36,956 bases of DNA, from positions 1-36,956 of the forward strand of contig JAKFYK010000091.1 of assembly GCA_021730905.1 (NCBI GenBank), given 5' to 3'. The translations under genes and the position numbers were made by a program. This document shows, piece by piece, positions 23,912-32,458 of the stretch. Source of the stretch: Betaproteobacteria bacterium. Lineage in GTDB: Bacteria > Pseudomonadota > Gammaproteobacteria > Burkholderiales > SG8-41. A model generated the notes under the pieces. That model saw nothing but the letters and a program-made list of their open reading frames with translations, searched no databases and was not told the DNA's origin. How positions within the stretch are numbered: position 1 is the first letter of the stretch; the number at the start of each line of letters is the position of its first letter.

Positions 23912-25123
23912 ATGATTGATCGGTTTGAAATCACCATCCTGGCGGTCGACGATGAGCCGTTCATGCTCAAACTGCTGGCCCTTACGCTGGCCAATTTGGG
24001 ATACACGTCCGTAAAAACCTATGACAGCGCGCTCAAAGTGCTGCGGGCGATCGATGTTGCAGATGCTCCGCCGGACCTGATCCTGATGGACCTGAATATG
24101 CCGGAGATGGACGGCATCGAGTTCATGCGCGGTTTGGTCAAGCGTGATTATCCCGGCAGTCTCATCCTGGTGAGCGGCGAGGATGAGCGCGTGTTGCAAG
24201 CGGCAGAGAAGCTGGTGCAGGCACATCACTTGACGGTACTGGGCTATTTGCGCAAGCCCGTCAAGCCCGAGATACTGGCCGCGACCGTAGCGAAGTGGCA
24301 GCCCGCCGCTCATCGCTCCGCGGCAGCGGCCAAGAAGACCTACACCGCCGAAAAGGTGGATGCGGCCATCGCCAACAACGAGTTGGTTAACTACTATCAA
24401 CCCACAGTATCCCTGCTCACCGGTCATGTCGTGGGGGTGGAGGCGCTGGTGCGCTGGAGGCACCCGGTGGATGGCCTGGTGTTACCCGACCAGTTCATCG
24501 GCGTAGCGGAAACACACGGACTGATCTGCGGGCTCACCCGCAGGGTGATTGCCGGTGCGCTGCGGGATGCCAAGTCCTGGCGGCAGGAGATGCGGCTGGC
24601 GTTACAGATCGCGATAAACGTGTCCATGGACGATTTGAGTTCGCTGGATTTTGTCGATTACGTTTCCGGAGAAACGGATGCGGCGGGCGTGTCCTCCAAG
24701 AACGTAACGCTGGAGGTGACGGAGAGCCGGCTGATGCAGGATTTGCGCGTTCCGCTTGACGTATTGACGCGGCTGCGGCTCAAGCGCTTTCGCATATCCA
24801 TCGACGATTTCGGCACAGGCCACTCTTCGCTTGCGCAATTGCGTGATTTACCCTTTGACGAACTGAAGATTGACCGGGGTTTTGTGCATCGCGCCTGGGC
24901 CGACGAGACGGTCGGCGCGATCTTCGACACCAGTGTGCTGTTGGCCAAGCAATTAGGCATGCAGATCGTTACCGAAGGTGTTGAAGACCGGGCCGACTGG
25001 GATTTTGTGCGGCGGTCGAGATGCGATACTGCTCAAGGCTATTTTATTGCCAGACCCATGCCCGCTCAAGCGCTGCATGCGTGGATCGAGGACTGGGAAG
25101 AGCGCGCCCTTACTGTTGCGTAA
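23912..25123 (+). CDS. REC-EAL cyclic-di-GMP phosphodiesterase response regulator
   Basis: The start is the ATG at 23912 after AAAAGGAG, 14 bases past the hybrid kinase stop; longer in-frame reading upstream is a shadow of the kinase. The 403-residue product has a receiver domain (VDDEP, phospho-acceptor D60 in LILMDLNMPEMDG, lysine in YLRKPVKPE) and an EAL domain from about 145. EAL residues needed for c-di-GMP hydrolysis appear intact: VEALVRW, NVSMDD, LEVTES, IDDFGTGHSSL, LKIDRGFV, EGVED and QGYFIARPM. It is the evident output of the phosphorelay and should lower c-di-GMP when active. No GGDEF domain is in the region. Confidence 0.96.
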   Translation: MIDRFEITILAVDDEPFMLKLLALTLANLGYTSVKTYDSALKVLRAIDVADAPPDLILMDLNMPEMDGIEFMRGLVKRDYPGSLILVSGEDERVLQAAEKLVQAHHLTVLGYLRKPVKPEILAATVAKWQPAAHRSAAAAKKTYTAEKVDAAIANNELVNYYQPTVSLLTGHVVGVEALVRWRHPVDGLVLPDQFIGVAETHGLICGLTRRVIAGALRDAKSWRQEMRLALQIAINVSMDDLSSLDFVDYVSGETDAAGVSSKNVTLEVTESRLMQDLRVPLDVLTRLRLKRFRISIDDFGTGHSSLAQLRDLPFDELKIDRGFVHRAWADETVGAIFDTSVLLAKQLGMQIVTEGVEDRADWDFVRRSRCDTAQGYFIARPMPAQALHAWIEDWEERALTVA

Positions 25124-25183
25124 GCAATGACGAGTGAGCATGCGTTCACCTAGCGATACGGCGCCACGACCGAAAGGCGGAAA

Positions 25184-25543
25184 ATGAAAACGTTCATGAC
25201 GACTTTGCTGTGCACCATGGTCTCATCCGCGATGGCCGCGGAGTCCGCACCCGGAGCAAACGCCGATCACGCTGTCGCGGACGAAATCGAAGTCGTAACA
25301 CTACCGAATGGCGAGGTTGTCACGCGTCTGGTTTCAAGAAGCGGGATCACCGCGCGGCAATTTTGGGTGAATTCCGTTTACGGCAATCAACAGAGTGTTG
25401 TGGTATTTCAGGGTGAAAGTGACATCGTTCAGGGTGCTGCGGCGACGCGGAGCGCGCATCCGGGCGAGCGGCAGACATCGCGGACTGATCCAGCACCCCA
25501 TGACGTGAGCGATTTGTTTACACAAGGGTTGGACGGTAGATAG
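25184..25543 (+). CDS. Small secreted hypothetical protein
   Basis: The 119-residue protein has a signal peptide (MKTFMTTLLCTMVSSAMAAES, cleavage near AMA-AES) and a short charged mature part with no recognised domain: EIEVVTLPNGEVVTRLVSRSGITARQFWVNSVYGNQQSVVVFQGES, then a polar disordered-looking tail. A GAAAGGCGG site lies just before the ATG. It follows the REC-EAL gene by 60 bases in the same direction and may close the signalling operon as a periplasmic accessory protein. This role is inference. Confidence 0.7.
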   Translation: MKTFMTTLLCTMVSSAMAAESAPGANADHAVADEIEVVTLPNGEVVTRLVSRSGITARQFWVNSVYGNQQSVVVFQGESDIVQGAAATRSAHPGERQTSRTDPAPHDVSDLFTQGLDGR

Positions 25544-25762
25544 CGCGCTGCCGCCAGGAGGTGACTGAGCGCATACGCATCATTCGTCGCCTCGTGCATC
25601 AGCCCGCCTTTCGCCACAGTGAAGAGCGCCACCCCAAGCAGCCGACTATCCGGGTAAAAAATCGGAACTGCTGGTGCCATCGTCGATTGTGTTCGGCAAG
25701 AGCACAGGGCCGGCGGGCATGCGCAATCCCAGTGACGGATGGATGCACGTCGCGGGCGCCAA
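25544..25762. other. Convergent gap with a possible decayed coding remnant
   Basis: The plus-strand signalling genes and the minus-strand COG0523 gene converge here. A minus-strand frame (25429-25680) reads IFYPDSRLLGVALFTVAKGGLMHEAT, which looks protein-like, but it overlaps the secreted protein gene and has no continuation, so at most it is a degraded fragment. No terminator with a T-run was found. Confidence 0.3.
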
Positions 25763-26809
25763 TCATCCCATCCCCCGCAGCGAGGGGTCCGTCGCCAACT
25801 TGCATCTTGCGGTTTCCGCAGCTACCTCTGTGTCCAATAGTTCGATCAAGGCGCGCACCCACGATTCACGGATATTGCGCCCAATAAATACCATGCGCGT
25901 ATGGTGGTCTGCTGATGGCCAGCGCGGCAACCATACCGGCGCGTGATAAACATGTTGCACGCCATGTATCACGGCAGGGCGCTCTGGTGCTTCGCGCACG
26001 TGCACGATACCCTTCATTCGCAATAAATCCGCGCCGCAGTTTTCCGTCAGTGCAGACAGAAACAGGGGCAACGTCGCCGCGTGCAGCGGTTCTTCACGTA
26101 CGATGCAAAAACTGGTGATGTCTCCGGTACGTGAGTGGGAATGATGCTGCTCGCTGGTTTCGTGTGCAAGCCAATGGCTTACGTCCGGATGCTTTCCGGC
26201 TACCTTATAAAAACCGCAATCGAATAGCACCGACGGCGCAATCGCGCCGCGCACGGCGGTGACAACCGGTGCCCCCGGATTGACGGCGGCAAGCTGCTGT
26301 TTGATGGTATCCGTCTGCGCGCCGGCAAGATCGGTCTTGGTAACGACAATACGGTCGGCTACCGCCACCTGACGCCGCGATTCTTCGTGATTTTCGAGCG
26401 TCGCTATTCCCATCAATGCATCGACCGTGGTAATCACGCCGTCGAGCACGTAGATGCCGGTGAGATCGCGGTCGGTCATCAGCGCGTTCAGTATGGGCGC
26501 GGGGTCGGCCAGACCGCTGGTTTCGATGACGACGCGCTCGAACGGCGGCACTGTGCCCTGTGCGCGCCGCGCAGCAAGATCGCCGAGCGTAAGTGTGAGA
26601 TCGCTGCGCACGTTACAGCACAAGCAACCGTTGGAAAGCTGGACAAAACTCTCGTCGCTGGTTTCGATCAGATCGTGGTCGAGCGCAATTGCGCCGAACT
26701 CGTTGATGATGACCGCAGTACGCCCCATCGCCGGTTCGCGCATGAGACGCGCGAGCAAGGTGGTTTTGCCGCTGCCCAGGAAGCCGGTAATGATGGACAC
26801 TGGAATCAT
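25763..26809 (-). CDS. COG0523/CobW-family GTPase (probable metallochaperone)
   Basis: The 348-residue protein is a G3E-type P-loop GTPase: Walker A GFLGSGKTT (9-17), INEFGAIALDHDL, the metal-binding motif CLCC (62-65), ETSGLADPAPIL (Walker B region), and VTKTDL for guanine recognition. A His-rich loop HETSEQHHSHSR lies before the CobW C-terminal domain (about 250-340). Family members deliver zinc, cobalt or iron to partner enzymes. It begins with a 4-base ATGA overlap with the preceding small gene, in the same transcript as a metal-dependent amidohydrolase, which is its likely client. This client assignment is an inference from context. Confidence 0.93.
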   Translation of the reverse strand: MIPVSIITGFLGSGKTTLLARLMREPAMGRTAVIINEFGAIALDHDLIETSDESFVQLSNGCLCCNVRSDLTLTLGDLAARRAQGTVPPFERVVIETSGLADPAPILNALMTDRDLTGIYVLDGVITTVDALMGIATLENHEESRRQVAVADRIVVTKTDLAGAQTDTIKQQLAAVNPGAPVVTAVRGAIAPSVLFDCGFYKVAGKHPDVSHWLAHETSEQHHSHSRTGDITSFCIVREEPLHAATLPLFLSALTENCGADLLRMKGIVHVREAPERPAVIHGVQHVYHAPVWLPRWPSADHHTRMVFIGRNIRESWVRALIELLDTEVAAETARCKLATDPSLRGMG

Positions 26810-27159
26810 GTTTGCTCAGGCGCCGGCACGATGCGCACCGGGCTGCCCCTTTCCACACCGAGCGCATCGCGCACCGCGCCCAGCAACCCCACCAGCGAAC
26901 CGCATGCGCGTGGCCGCAATTCACGCACGCCGCCGGGCGCATCACCCGCGCTGCGCCAGCGCGCGAACCATTTGAACGGCGTGTCTTCACCAGCGCGTTC
27001 CACCCACACAATGGCACCGCTGCTGGATCGTATTTCAGCGACGACCGGCGCCAGACCTGCCTGCACTGTGCCAGTTACCTGCCACAGTGCGAGGCTGTCT
27101 GCTAGAAACGCGCGCAGCCGTTGTTCTCCGTCTTCTGCAACCGAAAGAATGCTGCTCAC
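26806..27159 (-). CDS. Small hypothetical protein in the hydantoinase operon
   Basis: No family is recognised for this 117-residue protein. It has no signal peptide or membrane segment; the middle part (GAIVWVERAGEDTPFKWFARWRSAG) looks like beta-strands with several Trp/Phe residues. It starts with GTG at 27159, overlapping the amidohydrolase stop by four bases (GTGA), and ends in a 4-base overlap with the COG0523 gene. The double overlap indicates translational coupling and that the three products work together, perhaps as an assembly or accessory subunit. Confidence 0.8.
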   Translation of the reverse strand: MSSILSVAEDGEQRLRAFLADSLALWQVTGTVQAGLAPVVAEIRSSSGAIVWVERAGEDTPFKWFARWRSAGDAPGGVRELRPRACGSLVGLLGAVRDALGVERGSPVRIVPAPEQT

Positions 27160-28583
27160 AGCATGGCGCCGCTTCTGATTGCTTCAGAGATTTTGCGCGG
27201 CAAGAATTTTCCGTCCTTCACATCGCCGAAGTACTGCCCGCCATCGACCACCACCTTGCCGCGCAGCACCGTGGTCGTAGGCCATGCCAGCATTTCATGC
27301 CCCTCCCACGGCGAGTAATCGGATTCATGCAACATCTCTTTGGTAAGCGTGAAGCGCCGCGACGGATCCAGCACGGTGATGTCTGCGTCCGATCCCACCG
27401 CGAGCGCACCCTTGCGCGGATACAGCCCCATGATTTTCGCGGCGTTGCTGGAGACCAGATCGACGAAGCGTTCAAGCGGGTAACCGCGCCGGCCCACCAT
27501 CTCCGAATACATCAGCGATACGCGCGGCTCCACGCCGACATTGCCGCCGGTGGTATCGTCGATGCGCTTGCCCATGGTCTTGTCCTTCAGCGAGCAGCAC
27601 ACCTCGTCGGTCGCTACCGTATTGATAGTGCTGTCGAGCATGCCTGCCCACAGCGCATTCTGGTCCGCCAGCGCCTTGATCGATGGATACGTGTGATAGA
27701 TCTGTCCATTCGGGCGCTTGTAGTCTTCCGAGGTGTACATCAGGTATTGATGCAGCGTCTCGCCGTAGACCGGCAGGCCGCGCGCGCGCGCTTCGCGTAT
27801 CGCTTCGACGCCGAACGCGGCGCTGACATGCATGAAGTAGAGCGCGATGCCCGGCACATTTTTGGCCAGCCCGAGCACACGGCGAAACGACAGGTCTTCG
27901 GACATGGCGTTATGCACCTCGGCCATGTTCTCAAAGCCCGCGCGGTTTTCGCGTATCAGCTTGTCGTACATGTGCATCACGATATCGTTGTCCTCGCCGT
28001 GGATGACACACAGACCATGTTCCTGCGCGACCACTTTGAAAACTTCCCAGATGTCACCGAAGTCGACCATGCGTCCGCGCCGGCTGGGCGTGATGTCGGT
28101 GGTAAACATCTTCACCGTCGGATAGCCCGCACGCAGTACTTCAGCCAGCTGTCCGAATATTTCCGGCGGCAGCGCGCCCTCGACCATCACATGAAAACTG
28201 TAATCGCATTGGCACTGATCGGTCCAATCCTTATGCCGGTCTTCGATGGCCTGCTGTATGGTCTTGCCGTGCGTCCAGCGTACAAAGTCGATCATCGTGG
28301 TGGTGCCGCCGTAAAGCGCGGCGCGGCCCACCACCGACGGCGGATCGGTAACCGTCACGCTGCCGTCGGGATGCGGCGAGTACCACTTCAGATGCACATG
28401 CGGATCGATGCCGCCGGGCATGACGATTTTGCCGCTGGCGTCGATCACTCGCTTGGCGGTCTCGGCACCGAACGAACCGGCAGCACCTAGCGCAACAATC
28501 TTTTCGCCCTGAATCGCCAGATCACACGCGGCAACGCCAGCCGGCGTCACTACCCTGTCACTGCGAATCACTAAATCGAACAT
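27156..28583 (-). CDS. Dihydropyrimidinase/D-hydantoinase-family amidohydrolase
   Basis: The chosen start is ATG at 28583 (MFDLVIRSDRVVTPAGV); a longer in-frame extension to 28814 overlaps the upstream gene and is not family-like. The 475-residue enzyme is a binuclear-metal cyclic amidohydrolase: HVH at 62-64, a bridging carboxylated lysine K158 (TVKMFTT), H195 (IHGED), H252 (FMHVSAA) and the catalytic aspartate D326. The usual TDHCPF-like segment after the aspartate reads TDEVCCS, so substrate choice may differ from typical hydantoinases. It should hydrolyse a cyclic amide such as dihydropyrimidine or hydantoin, or a related ring. It lies 25 bases after an MmgE/PrpD gene. Confidence 0.92.
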   Translation of the reverse strand: MFDLVIRSDRVVTPAGVAACDLAIQGEKIVALGAAGSFGAETAKRVIDASGKIVMPGGIDPHVHLKWYSPHPDGSVTVTDPPSVVGRAALYGGTTTMIDFVRWTHGKTIQQAIEDRHKDWTDQCQCDYSFHVMVEGALPPEIFGQLAEVLRAGYPTVKMFTTDITPSRRGRMVDFGDIWEVFKVVAQEHGLCVIHGEDNDIVMHMYDKLIRENRAGFENMAEVHNAMSEDLSFRRVLGLAKNVPGIALYFMHVSAAFGVEAIREARARGLPVYGETLHQYLMYTSEDYKRPNGQIYHTYPSIKALADQNALWAGMLDSTINTVATDEVCCSLKDKTMGKRIDDTTGGNVGVEPRVSLMYSEMVGRRGYPLERFVDLVSSNAAKIMGLYPRKGALAVGSDADITVLDPSRRFTLTKEMLHESDYSPWEGHEMLAWPTTTVLRGKVVVDGGQYFGDVKDGKFLPRKISEAIRSGAML

Positions 28584-28608
28584 TTGTAACCTCTTGTTTT
28601 GATGGCTT

Positions 28609-29955
28609 TTAATATTTCTGCAGCAGTGCCGTGAAATCCGCGACGCTGTGCCATTCGTCGCAACGATCAACGGCTTGCTCAACGTGTGCGACGCCTTCAG
28701 GTGTAAGCACATGTCCCGCAAGCATGCGAAACTTGCTGCGCAGTACCGATTCTTCAAACGGCTGATTGAAGTCGCCTTGGTGACTCTCGCAGGCATGCGT
28801 GGCCTTGCGGCCATCCTTCAATGTTACTGTGACGCGCGCGGGCCGCAGCCGCGGCGCGAGCGCACTCATCGCCGGATCTTCGGCCACCTGCACGCGCTGG
28901 CGCAGTGCGGCTATCGCCGGGTCGAGCAACGCACTGTCGTCTATGTCACCGTGCTCCGCCTTGCCCCTCACCGCCATCACTGCCGCGGCGTGCGGCAACG
29001 AATACTTCGAAGCAAAATAATTCGGTGGATGCGGATTGCTCATCAACGAGGCAAATCGATAGGTCGCGAACTCGATGCGCTCGATCTCCTCCGCGCGTGG
29101 CCGCAACTCGGCGAGCGCGGCTTTCAACACATCGAGCGCGGGGTGTATCGGATTGCAGCAGGCGTACATGCGGAAGTAATTGCGCGTGATTTCCCAACGC
29201 ATGCCAAGTTCATCGAGCAGATGGTCGGGCTTGAAACCGTCTCCGACGAGCTGGCTCAATGATTCCTCGATGGCATTTTCCTGTGCTTCGATGCCGGCAA
29301 GCGCGAGATCAGGCGCCAACGCACCCGCGAATCCGCTCATGCCGCCGGCGATGTTGAGTGCCGTTGCGCCGGCGCCGGTATTCATATAGCTGGGCGTCAT
29401 CAACAGCACCGCGGAAATGCGCATGGCACGGCTCACGCCCGCCGCGTCCAGCCCGCGCATGCGCGCGCCAGCAGCTGCGGCCGCCAGCAACATGGCTTGG
29501 CCGTTCTGGTGTGCCAGCGGACGCGGCGTAAAGGCCATGCCGAGCCGGGCGGCGACATCGTAGCCAAGCACCAGTGCCGCGAGCAGTTCCTTGCCGCTGG
29601 CTTTTGCATGCTCGCCCACAGAAAGAATACCGGGCAAAATTTGCATCGCAGCCTGACCGGTGACGAGGCGCAGTCCCTCGCACAATTCGATGGCGCGGCC
29701 GGCAATGCCGTTGAGCAGCGCGGCTGTGCGCGGGTCATGCGCAGGCCAGCCGTGCGCATACACGGTAGCACCCGTGCCCGCGGTAGCGGCCATGCGCACA
29801 CGCAACTGCGCGACCTCCGGCCGCACCGAGCCCGCGAGGATGACACCCAGCGTGTCGAGCAGCACCAGCTTGGTTTGGCGCTGCACCGGCGCGGGGATGT
29901 CTTCCCAGCGTGTTTCCGCCGCAAAGCGCGCGAGCGCTTCGATCTGTTGCCCCAT
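28609..29955 (-). CDS. MmgE/PrpD-family protein, divergent active site
   Basis: The 448-residue protein has the family layout: an all-helical domain (1-about 240) and a C-terminal alpha/beta lid. Family members include 2-methylcitrate dehydratase, cis-aconitate decarboxylase and iminodisuccinate epimerase. At the conserved Asp...His-Pro site, where the paralogue at 33480 reads DFDDTH...MHPS, this protein reads IELCEGLRLVTGQAAMQ, so the aspartate and histidine both appear lost. The later GHAA-like lysine/histidine segment is also replaced by small residues (GGMSGFAGALAPD). It may therefore be a non-catalytic partner or act by another mechanism. It follows a Bug protein gene by six bases and precedes the amidohydrolase. 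Confidence 0.9.
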   Translation of the reverse strand: MGQQIEALARFAAETRWEDIPAPVQRQTKLVLLDTLGVILAGSVRPEVAQLRVRMAATAGTGATVYAHGWPAHDPRTAALLNGIAGRAIELCEGLRLVTGQAAMQILPGILSVGEHAKASGKELLAALVLGYDVAARLGMAFTPRPLAHQNGQAMLLAAAAAGARMRGLDAAGVSRAMRISAVLLMTPSYMNTGAGATALNIAGGMSGFAGALAPDLALAGIEAQENAIEESLSQLVGDGFKPDHLLDELGMRWEITRNYFRMYACCNPIHPALDVLKAALAELRPRAEEIERIEFATYRFASLMSNPHPPNYFASKYSLPHAAAVMAVRGKAEHGDIDDSALLDPAIAALRQRVQVAEDPAMSALAPRLRPARVTVTLKDGRKATHACESHQGDFNQPFEESVLRSKFRMLAGHVLTPEGVAHVEQAVDRCDEWHSVADFTALLQKY

Positions 29956-29961
29956 AGTGGT

Positions 29962-30936
29962 TTATTCCAGCTTAATGCCCGCGTCGCGGATGATGCGCGT
30001 CCACTTGGCGATTTCGTCGCGCACGAAACGGTCGAACTGCGCCGGTGTGTTGCCTACCGGCGTTGCACCGTCCTGCATTGCGCGTTCACGGATTGTGGGC
30101 ATTGCCATCGTTTTGGCGATTTCTGCGCTTAACTGTTCAACAATGGCAGCGGGCGTGTTGGCTGGCGCCAGCATGCCGAACCAGCCGATGGCTTCGTAGT
30201 CTTTGAATCCCAATTCAATCGCGGTCGGCACGTCAGGAAGCGCCGGCGCACGCTCGCGCGTCGACACTGCCAGCGCGCGCAGCCGCTTTGCGCGCAGCAG
30301 GCCCATCACGGTTTCCGGCGTGTTGAACGCGGTAGTTGCTTCCCCGCTCATTACTGCGGTGGCAGTCTGCGGCCCGCCCTTGTACGGCACGTGGCCAAGC
30401 TGCGTTTTGGTGACCGCGGCGAACAATGCGCCCGCAAGATGCATCGCACTACCTGGCCCGGCTGAGGCGTAGAGCACCTGTCCGGGACGCTCGCGCGCGA
30501 GCCGCACGAAATCCGGCAGATCTTTTACCGGCAGTGTCGGCAGCACACAAATCACGTGCGGAACGCGCACCACTTGAGACACCGTGGTGAAATCCTTGAG
30601 CGAGTCGTAGCGCAGTTTTGGATAAAGACCGGGCGTGAAGGAAAACGAAGCTGAGGTCATCAGCAGCGTATAACCATCGGCGGTAGCACGCGCCACGAAC
30701 TCCGTGCCTATGGTCGAGCCGGCGCCGGGACGGTTATCGACGATGAATTGCTGACCGTAGACTTCGGACAGCCGCTGTCCCAACAGTCGTGCAAACACGT
30801 CTGTGCCGCCACCCGGTGTGAAGGGCACGACGATGCGCACGGTCTTTTCCGGCCATTTTTGCGCGCAGGCATTGTGCGTGGAGATGGCTCCGAGTGCGAG
30901 CGTTGCGATGGCCGCACCCAATCGAAATATATTCAT
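29962..30936 (-). CDS. Bug/TctC-family periplasmic solute-binding protein
   Basis: The start is taken at ATG 30936, six bases after AAGGTG; a GTG at 30945 is possible but would overlap that site. The 324-residue product has a signal peptide cleaved near NACAQ, then the Bug signature RIVVPFTPGGGTDVFARLLGQRLS, VDNRPGAGSTIG, ADGYTLLMTS and GHVPYKGGPQTATAVMSGE. Bug proteins bind carboxylated or aromatic small molecules, and some work with TctAB-type transporters; no TctA/TctB genes are nearby. Flanking genes on both sides encode MmgE/PrpD proteins. Confidence 0.95.
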   Translation of the reverse strand: MNIFRLGAAIATLALGAISTHNACAQKWPEKTVRIVVPFTPGGGTDVFARLLGQRLSEVYGQQFIVDNRPGAGSTIGTEFVARATADGYTLLMTSASFSFTPGLYPKLRYDSLKDFTTVSQVVRVPHVICVLPTLPVKDLPDFVRLARERPGQVLYASAGPGSAMHLAGALFAAVTKTQLGHVPYKGGPQTATAVMSGEATTAFNTPETVMGLLRAKRLRALAVSTRERAPALPDVPTAIELGFKDYEAIGWFGMLAPANTPAAIVEQLSAEIAKTMAMPTIRERAMQDGATPVGNTPAQFDRFVRDEIAKWTRIIRDAGIKLE

Positions 30937-30966
30937 GGTATTCACCTTTGATTGAATCTCACCCCG

Positions 30967-32337
30967 TCATAACAACATCTCGCCGGCAAAAGCGCGGAAA
31001 TCGGAGATGTCTTCCAGACGCATAAGCCGATCATAGAGTTTTTGAGTCGCAGGCTTGCCCCATACGGGCTCGCCCAGTTCGAAAAACTTTCCGGTCAGCT
31101 CTGCCGGTGTGTGTGGATTCGCCGGTTCACCCTTGGTGACCAAGCAGCGTCCGTCATACACGGTGCCGCTTTTCATCACGATACGCACGGTTACCGGCTG
31201 CTCCTGCGGAAAGCGCGCGGTAAACGTCGGCTCCTCGCGCAGGTCGACCCGTTGCACGAGTGACTGCACCTGCGGATTGGCGACGGCTGCGTCGTCGAAA
31301 CTCTTTAATCCCGAACGGCCGTGATAGAGAATGCTCGCCAGCGCGAACGGCACAGAGAAGCGCGCGCCAAAACTCGAGACGATGTTTTTGCCGGCAAGGC
31401 TCGCCGCCAGCATGTAGGCCCTGACCTCAATGCGCTCGATCTGATCTACAGGAAGCCGTCCGCCGGACACTTTCGCCAGCAGATCCTCAAGCGCGTCGAT
31501 CGCGGAGTGCGCATAGCGTCCTATCGGATGCAGCTTGAAGTAGCTTTGCGCGATCAGCCACTCGGAGCCAAGTCCCGTGACCGCCAGTGCCGGATCAAAT
31601 TTATCCGAGTAAACGCCCTTGCCGTAGACATTGCCCACGCTGTCGATTTCACCGGTGAACCCGCACTCTACGAGGCGTGCCGCCGTCAGGCCCATGTATC
31701 CCGAATGTCCGGTAAAAATGTTGCGCACCGTCGCGCCATCGAGCAGCGTTTGGCGGCTGCTTGCCATGCCCATGGTCGACGCGCAGTTGATGAGTTCCAG
31801 CATTTGCGCGGCGTGGAAGCCCTTCAGCACGCCTGCCGCAATGGCTGCGCCGATAACGCCGTAGGTGCCGTGTGGATGAAATGTCAGCCGCATCTGCGCC
31901 GCGCGGCTGATCCGCGCCGACAACTCGTAACCGAGTGCCACCGCGCGCAGTACATCGGCGCCGCTATAGCCGGATTCCTGGGCGAGTGCTACCGCTGCAG
32001 GCACTACCTGTATCCCCGGGTGTCCTTTCGCGAACAGGTTGCCCTCGTCGAGTTCCAGCCAGGTGCCTGCGGTGCCGTTCAGCAGCGCCGCATCGAGCGC
32101 ACCGGCGCGCTTGCCAGCGCCAATAACCCACGCGTTGCCCGGCGCCGCTCCCGCAAGGTGGCGCGCGACGAACGCCTGCATTTCCGGCTGCTGCAAGCCC
32201 GCAGCGATGACCGGAATCGAATCCGCAATCACCCAGCGTGCGCGCTCGCGTGCAGCATTGCTAATGTCGCTGAGCTGCGTGCCGGCAGCGAATTCCGCGA
32301 GCGTGGTCAGATAATGCGGCGCGCTACGTTCAGACAC
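30967..32337 (-). CDS. MmgE/PrpD-family protein
   Basis: The 456-residue protein begins at GTG 32337 after GGAGGAAACC. It is the first gene of the leftward operon. The conserved active-site segment reads LELDEGNLFAKGHPGIQVVPA: the aspartate and HP are kept but the family's DDTH is DEGN. The later FHPHGTYGVIGAA and TGHSGYMGLTAARL segments are normal. It may act on a hydroxy or unsaturated di- or tricarboxylate as a dehydratase, epimerase or decarboxylase. The specific reaction cannot be assigned from sequence. Confidence 0.93.
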   Translation of the reverse strand: MSERSAPHYLTTLAEFAAGTQLSDISNAARERARWVIADSIPVIAAGLQQPEMQAFVARHLAGAAPGNAWVIGAGKRAGALDAALLNGTAGTWLELDEGNLFAKGHPGIQVVPAAVALAQESGYSGADVLRAVALGYELSARISRAAQMRLTFHPHGTYGVIGAAIAAGVLKGFHAAQMLELINCASTMGMASSRQTLLDGATVRNIFTGHSGYMGLTAARLVECGFTGEIDSVGNVYGKGVYSDKFDPALAVTGLGSEWLIAQSYFKLHPIGRYAHSAIDALEDLLAKVSGGRLPVDQIERIEVRAYMLAASLAGKNIVSSFGARFSVPFALASILYHGRSGLKSFDDAAVANPQVQSLVQRVDLREEPTFTARFPQEQPVTVRIVMKSGTVYDGRCLVTKGEPANPHTPAELTGKFFELGEPVWGKPATQKLYDRLMRLEDISDFRAFAGEMLL

Positions 32338-32416
32338 TTTGGTTTCCTCCCGTTTCTCATTCTAATCCGGCGGGAAGGGTGTATGTTCAACTTCGTCTCA
32401 CCGCTGCCGTCTTGCG

Positions 32417-32433
32417 GGTAGAATTGTTCTACC
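32417..32433. promoter_or_regulatory. Palindromic operator candidate GGTAGAA-TTG-TTCTACC
   Basis: This perfect 7+7 palindrome with a 3-base centre lies in the 121-base divergent region, 25 bases ahead of the rightward Bug gene, with a TAGAAT hexamer embedded that could be the -10 box. A dimeric regulator bound here could control both operons. Its regulator (for example an IclR, GntR or LysR-type protein) is not encoded in the window. Confidence 0.55.
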
Positions 32434-32458
32434 TTACGTCCACCTTGCGAGAGTTTCC

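Noticed and set aside
25429..25680. 83-residue minus-strand frame as a real gene
   Set aside because: It overlaps the secreted protein gene, has no clear start site and only a short protein-like stretch; at best a remnant.
27087..28490. 467-residue plus-strand frame opposite the amidohydrolase
   Set aside because: It is antisense to a gene with complete catalytic motifs, and its composition (His/Arg-rich) is typical of a shadow frame.
28584..28814. N-terminal extension of the amidohydrolase to 552 residues
   Set aside because: The extra 77 residues overlap the upstream MmgE/PrpD coding sequence and do not resemble the family; the ATG at 28583 fits family N-termini.
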